A stretch of 64,000 bases of DNA from JASHUC01 sp035524075. Lineage in GTDB: Bacteria; Pseudomonadota; Gammaproteobacteria; Steroidobacterales; Steroidobacteraceae. The DNA is taken from assembly GCA_035524075.1 (NCBI GenBank), contig DATKPP010000013.1:124001-188000 (forward strand), in the 5' to 3' direction. A program made the position numbers and the translations under genes. Shown here piece by piece: positions 62,015 to 64,000 of this stretch; the stretch's first letter is position 1, and every line of letters begins with the position of its first letter. The notes under the pieces are model-generated. The model searched no databases. It was not told where the DNA came from and worked only from the letters and a program-made list of their open reading frames with translations.

Positions 62015-64000
62015 GGCCGCAGGGCGCGGGCAGCGTAGGCCCGCCGCCTACGGTGGGACGCCAATGCGACCATCAGCCCGCCCCCCAGCAGGGTGATCCA
62101 GTCGACCGCGCCGCCGCCGCTCTTGCCGCCCAAGGGGTTCGCCTCGCCGGTGCCGGTCCCACTGCTGCTGCTACTAGTGCTGCTGCTACTGGTACTGCTG
62201 CTACTGGCACTGCTGCTACTGCTACCGCTCGAGCTGCTGCTGGAGCTGCTGCTGCTCGAGCCCTGTGCCGTTACGGTGAGCTGAGTCCACCCCGAGCGCG
62301 TCGTGTCGGCGACGGAAACGGCGCTCACCGTGACGTACGGCGTGGAGGGTACCGTTGCCGGAGGCGTGTAGAGGCCCGAGCTGGAGATCGTGCCGTAGGT
62401 CGTGTTCCCGCCGGTGACGCCGTTGACTTCCCAGGTGACGGCCGTGTTCGCGTTATCGCCGACCGAGGCCGTAAAGGCCACTGGACTACCTCCAGCTGAA
62501 GCGACCGGACCGTTGGGAGTCAGCGAGACGACCGTGATCGGCGTGAGGCACGTGATGCTCGCGCTGGCTGGCGCCGAGGTGGTCGCGCTCGTCGAATTGA
62601 TGGTGGCGGTGGCCGTGCTGTTGCGGCCGCCGCTGTCGGTCACAGTGAGTGTGACCGTCACCGTTCCACTGCTGGGCGCGGTGACCGTGGTCGTCACTCC
62701 GCTGGGGCTGCTCACCGGGTTCGTGCCGGAGCTGCTCGACCATTGATATCCCACGCGGCTTGGAATCGAGTAGCCGCACGCGGCCGCGCTGCCCGCTGCG
62801 TCGAGCGTGACGGTCGTGCCGGGCGTCACGGTTGCGGGCTGTACGGTCATCGCAGCAATGGGGGCGGCTGCGGCGGTGACGGCCGCCGAGGCATTCGCCA
62901 TTCCATAGCCGCAGCTCACCGGCACGGGCGGGCTTGCGCTCGCATCGGGATTCGTACAGATGCACTCGAGATCCGTATTGTCATAGCCATTCGCCGAGGT
63001 GTAACACATCGGCGGCTGAGGCGATTCACCTACGGAGGTCTGAGGGAATGGGCTCGAGGTCTGCTCGAGAATTCTTGCGAGGTCCCCCGGAGTCAAATTG
63101 CCGTTGGCTGCCAGCATCAGCGCGGCGATCCCCGAGACGATGGGTGCCGAGAAGCTCGTCCCCAGGCTCGGGTTGTTGATGATGTCGGTGGTGTAGCTGT
63201 CCTGAGTCGGGCTCATCGTGCCGAGGTTCGTCGCCGAGATGAGCGAATACAGGCAGGGCTGACTGACCTCGGTGTTGACGCAGTTGCCCGCTGGTGCGGC
63301 GACGGCCACTTGCGCCCCCAGGTTGCTGTAGCCCACCTTGGTGCCCGCCTGGCGTAGCCCCGCGACGGCCACGACTCCGGGACAGTTTCCAGGTGCATCG
63401 ACCGGGCCGCCCTCGTTGCCCGCGGAGGCCACGACGAGCACGCCCCGCGCCGTCAGCTGGCTGATGATCTCCGAGTAGCTCTGCGGGCAGCTGCCGCTGC
63501 CTCCGATGCTCAGGTTGATGATGTTGGCGGGATACGGATTGTCCGGTGCTCCCTGCACCGAAACCCCGCCCGCCCAGAGCATCGCGGTCTCGATGTCGGA
63601 GTCCTGACCTCCGCAGACCCCGAGGGCGCGCACGGGCAGGATCCACGCATTCCAGGTCATGCCCGCCATGCCGAGTGCGTTGTTGGTGAGTGCTCCGAGG
63701 ATGCCGGCCACCCGGGTGCCGTGCCATGAACTGGGCTCGGCCGACGTCTGGCCGCTGCATTCCGACGCCTTCAGATCGGAGCTGGTGATCCAGTCACCGG
63801 GATCGGAGGCATCAGGCCCCGGGCACTGGACACCATTCGCGACGAACGAATCGGTGATGAAGCAGTAGCCGGACAGGAGACGGCCTGTCGGGGTTGCCGT
63901 GGCGGAGACGGCGCCACTGGTTCCCGCACCGAGGAGGTCGGGGTGGTCGAATCGCACTCCGGTATCGATATCGGCAATGACGACGCCGTTGCTGCCCGTC
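62011..64000 (-). CDS. S8 subtilisin-like serine protease with GlyGly-CTERM (5' partial)
   Basis: The catalytic triad is visible: Asp of IADIDTG (63964-63966), His of WHGTRVAGIL (63721-63723) and Ser of LGTSFSAP (63154-63156), with the oxyanion Asn in ASAGNEGG. After the protease domain come a PKD-like domain (TVTPGTTVTLDAAGS...), an Ig-like region, a poly-Ser run, then a short GG-rich motif, a hydrophobic helix and Arg tail (GGGAVDWITLLGGGLMVAL...HRRRR), the GlyGly-CTERM pattern processed by rhombosortase and linked to type II secretion. The N-terminus lies past the window edge. Confidence 0.9.
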   Translation of the reverse strand, partial: TGSNGVVIADIDTGVRFDHPDLLGAGTSGAVSATATPTGRLLSGYCFITDSFVANGVQCPGPDASDPGDWITSSDLKASECSGQTSAEPSSWHGTRVAGILGALTNNALGMAGMTWNAWILPVRALGVCGGQDSDIETAMLWAGGVSVQGAPDNPYPANIINLSIGGSGSCPQSYSEIISQLTARGVLVVASAGNEGGPVDAPGNCPGVVAVAGLRQAGTKVGYSNLGAQVAVAAPAGNCVNTEVSQPCLYSLISATNLGTMSPTQDSYTTDIINNPSLGTSFSAPIVSGIAALMLAANGNLTPGDLARILEQTSSPFPQTSVGESPQPPMCYTSANGYDNTDLECICTNPDASASPPVPVSCGYGMANASAAVTAAAAPIAAMTVQPATVTPGTTVTLDAAGSAAACGYSIPSRVGYQWSSSSGTNPVSSPSGVTTTVTAPSSGTVTVTLTVTDSGGRNSTATATINSTSATTSAPASASITCLTPITVVSLTPNGPVASAGGSPVAFTASVGDNANTAVTWEVNGVTGGNTTYGTISSSGLYTPPATVPSTPYVTVSAVSVADTTRSGWTQLTVTAQGSSSSSSSSSSSGSSSSSASSSSTSSSSTSSSSSGTGTGEANPLGGKSGGGAVDWITLLGGGLMVALASHRRRRAYAARALRP
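62158..62264. repeat. Poly-serine-coding triplet repeat in the protease gene
   Basis: About 36 near-continuous CTG/CTA-type triplets on the + strand that code on the opposite strand for a run of Ser with occasional Gly, Ala and Thr. It forms a flexible linker before the GlyGly-CTERM anchor and is a candidate for in-frame length change by slippage. Confidence 0.85.

Noticed and set aside
62158..62264. Repeat tract first considered as a CRISPR-like array
   Set aside because: The unit is a triplet with no spacers, and it reads in frame as poly-serine in the protease gene.

Overview
The window is 64 kb of GC-rich, densely coded DNA from a gammaproteobacterium. The gene neighbourhoods are gammaproteobacterial: rne/rluC/maf/yceD/rpmF/plsX/fabH, clpS/clpA/infA/aat, trxB/ftsK/lolA/rarA/serS, and msbA/lpxK/kdsB. 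The lexA-imuA-imuB-dnaE2 mutasome, the type II secretion genes, a GlyGly-CTERM protease and the GC content suggest a Xanthomonas/Nevskia/Steroidobacter-like lineage. No 16S gene is present, so the lineage is an inference. I support 64 protein genes, one tRNA-Ser(UGA), one TPP riboswitch and several operator-like palindromes. There is no CRISPR array, insertion sequence or prophage.

Layout. 1-7.7 kb: envelope biogenesis, with lolC/E (cut by the window edge), lolD, exbB, exbD, msbA, lpxK, a Trm112-like protein, kdsB and a low-molecular-weight phosphatase. 7.7-15 kb: RNase E facing rluC, then maf, yceD, rpmF, plsX and fabH; fabD, fabG, acpP and fabF do not follow. 15-24 kb: an alanine-zipper lipoprotein, an FAD oxidoreductase, then lexA-imuA-imuB under a clear SOS box, a cysteine-cluster gene on the other strand, and dnaE2. 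24-32.7 kb: a DUF4382 lipoprotein with a Cys-rich insert, a small acidic protein, and gspC-D-E-F. 32.8-44.4 kb: proteolysis, translation, thioredoxin and cell-division housekeeping (clpS, clpA, infA, aat, trxB, ftsK, lolA, rarA, serS).

44.4-49 kb is more accessory: a LysR regulator facing azoR and pirin, and a MarR regulator facing a hydroxycinnamoyl-CoA hydratase-lyase, each pair with a palindrome between the genes. 49-55.4 kb is a complete thiamin operon, thiC-O-S-G-E-F-D, under a TPP riboswitch; its E1-like protein carries a rhodanese-like tail and has lost its zinc cysteines. 55.4-64 kb is accessory: a stilbene-oxygenase-like protein, a DUF1232 protein, an orphan Hcp-like protein with a Sec signal peptide, tRNA-Ser, a Phd/VapC toxin-antitoxin pair with two tandem operators, a decayed aspartic-protease-like gene, an NmrA-type reductase, a DUF3237 protein, and an S8 protease (cut by the window edge) coupled to a small propeptide-like protein.

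Functional links: the hydratase-lyase and the stilbene-oxygenase-like enzyme, about 7 kb apart, both point to breakdown of lignin-derived phenylpropanoids to aromatic aldehydes. The gsp genes and the GlyGly-CTERM protease fit one secretion route. LexA, ImuA, ImuB and DnaE2 form the SOS mutagenesis system. I found no unambiguous new multi-gene system; the best leads are the signal-peptide Hcp, the protease/propeptide pair, the Cys-repeat lipoprotein and the altered ThiF.
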